Source: Bathynomus jamesi (lineage: Eukaryota > Arthropoda > Malacostraca > Isopoda > Cirolanidae). From it: DNA of 64,000 nt. The translations under genes were made by a program, and so were the position numbers. The notes below the pieces were generated by a model. The model did no database searches, was not told the origin of the DNA, and was given only the letters and a program-made list of their open reading frames with translations. Of this stretch, positions 63,660 through 64,000 are shown piece after piece. The number at the start of each line of letters is the position of its first letter. Positions within the stretch are counted from its first letter, which is position 1. Where the stretch lies: positions 42,501 through 106,500 of the forward strand of contig JAJOZX010003304.1 in assembly GCA_023014485.1 (NCBI GenBank), written 5' to 3'.

Positions 63660-64000
63660 TAGTTAAGGCTTAATTAAGGAGTTAATTACAAATGCGAGAA
63701 AATTCGGCACCAGGGCCAGACACATGGAGTGACACGTTTCTGAAGAAATGTAGAGAGAGTATTGCCAAACCTCTCCTCTATGGAGAAAATCACTCGGCAT
63801 AGGACAAATTCCAGTTCCATTAAAGAACGCGAACATTGCCTCCTTATTTTAAAAGAGGTAACAGAGCAATGTCTAAGAATTATCGATCAGTCGCTCTCGC
63901 CTTCCATCTTATAAAGTGTTTTGAACATATAATCAGAGGCAAACCTACTTACTATCTACAAGAAAAGAATTTATAGAATCTAAACAACATGGCTTCAATC
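63660..64000 (+). pseudogene. LINE reverse transcriptase start, cut by window edge
   Basis: NSAPGPDTWSDTFLKKCRES, then PVPLKNANIASLFKRGNRAM and KNYRSVALAFHLIKCFEHII, the finger region of the reverse transcriptase (compare PIFKKGD and NYRPISLT in LINE-1). Frame changes at about 63785 and 63850. The catalytic YADD lies outside the window. Confidence 0.65.

Larger units (their letters stand above)
61380..64000 (+). mobile_element. Long LINE-3 type retrotransposon, runs off the window
   Basis: In order: a decayed ORF1 with CCCH zinc fingers (61703-61951), an endonuclease (62336-63175) and the beginning of a reverse transcriptase (63660-64000). The order and orientation are those of a CR1-like non-LTR element. 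Its endonuclease motif GDFNFPF matches the copy at 50801. The rest of the reverse transcriptase should lie to the right of the window. Frameshifts and stops show it is inactive. Confidence 0.75.

Overview
This window looks like a gene-poor, transposon-dense and microsatellite-dense stretch of an animal nuclear genome, most likely an arthropod and possibly a crustacean. The clues are AT-rich sequence, very frequent AT, GT, CT/GA and TCTG/TATC microsatellites, interspersed tracts of the arthropod telomere-type pentamer TTAGG/CCTAA, and a mix of hAT, Tc1/mariner (IS630 type), Helitron, CACTA-like, CR1/Jockey-like and RTE-like elements with tRNA-derived SINEs. The species assignment is inference. 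I recognise no ordinary host gene, no rRNA, no functional tRNA gene and no CRISPR array. Almost every long open frame is transposon-derived or is a translated simple repeat.

Layout. 1-13 kb: microsatellites, a palindromic mariner-type MITE (5813-6206), a foldback with hammerhead-like motifs (7998-8159), two copies of a dimeric tRNA-like SINE (here SINE-A) and 3' ends of two LINE families (here LINE-3, LINE-4). 13-18 kb: a 5'-truncated CR1-like LINE (LINE-1 copy 1), a MITE and an internally deleted mariner-type element. 18.4-21.0 kb: a full-size hAT element with an unbroken 713-codon transposase on the minus strand. 21-28 kb: two more deleted mariner-type elements, a hAT-like non-autonomous element, an RTE-like fragment and LINE-3 broken by a foldback. 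28-33 kb: two divergent Helitron ends, a 1,015-bp CACTA-like element with a TTA target duplication, and LINE-5 carrying a 487-bp Helitron insertion. 33-40 kb: MITEs, SINE-A and TTAGG-containing foldbacks. 40.5-46.1 kb: the best nested cluster, in which LINE-1 copy 2 is followed in its CT-rich 3' flank by a hAT copy (8-bp target duplication) that itself contains a nearly complete mariner and a hAT MITE. 46.4-64 kb: LINE-3 fragments (one split by a hAT with a perfect 8-bp duplication), repeat-rich foldbacks, SINE-A and SINE-B copies, and at the right edge a long LINE-3 type element with a CCCH zinc-finger ORF1, an endonuclease and the beginning of a reverse transcriptase.

How the parts relate. 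Autonomous-type hAT, mariner and LINE sequences sit beside short elements that share only their ends, as expected of MITEs and SINEs mobilised in trans. The most interesting structural signals are the foldbacks with hammerhead-like CTGANGA-hairpin-GAAA motifs, a family of palindromes built around TTAGG tracts that also lies inside a Helitron, the double tRNA-headed SINE, the CACTA-like element with a conserved 92-codon reading frame, and the nested insertions that can be ordered in time from their target duplications.
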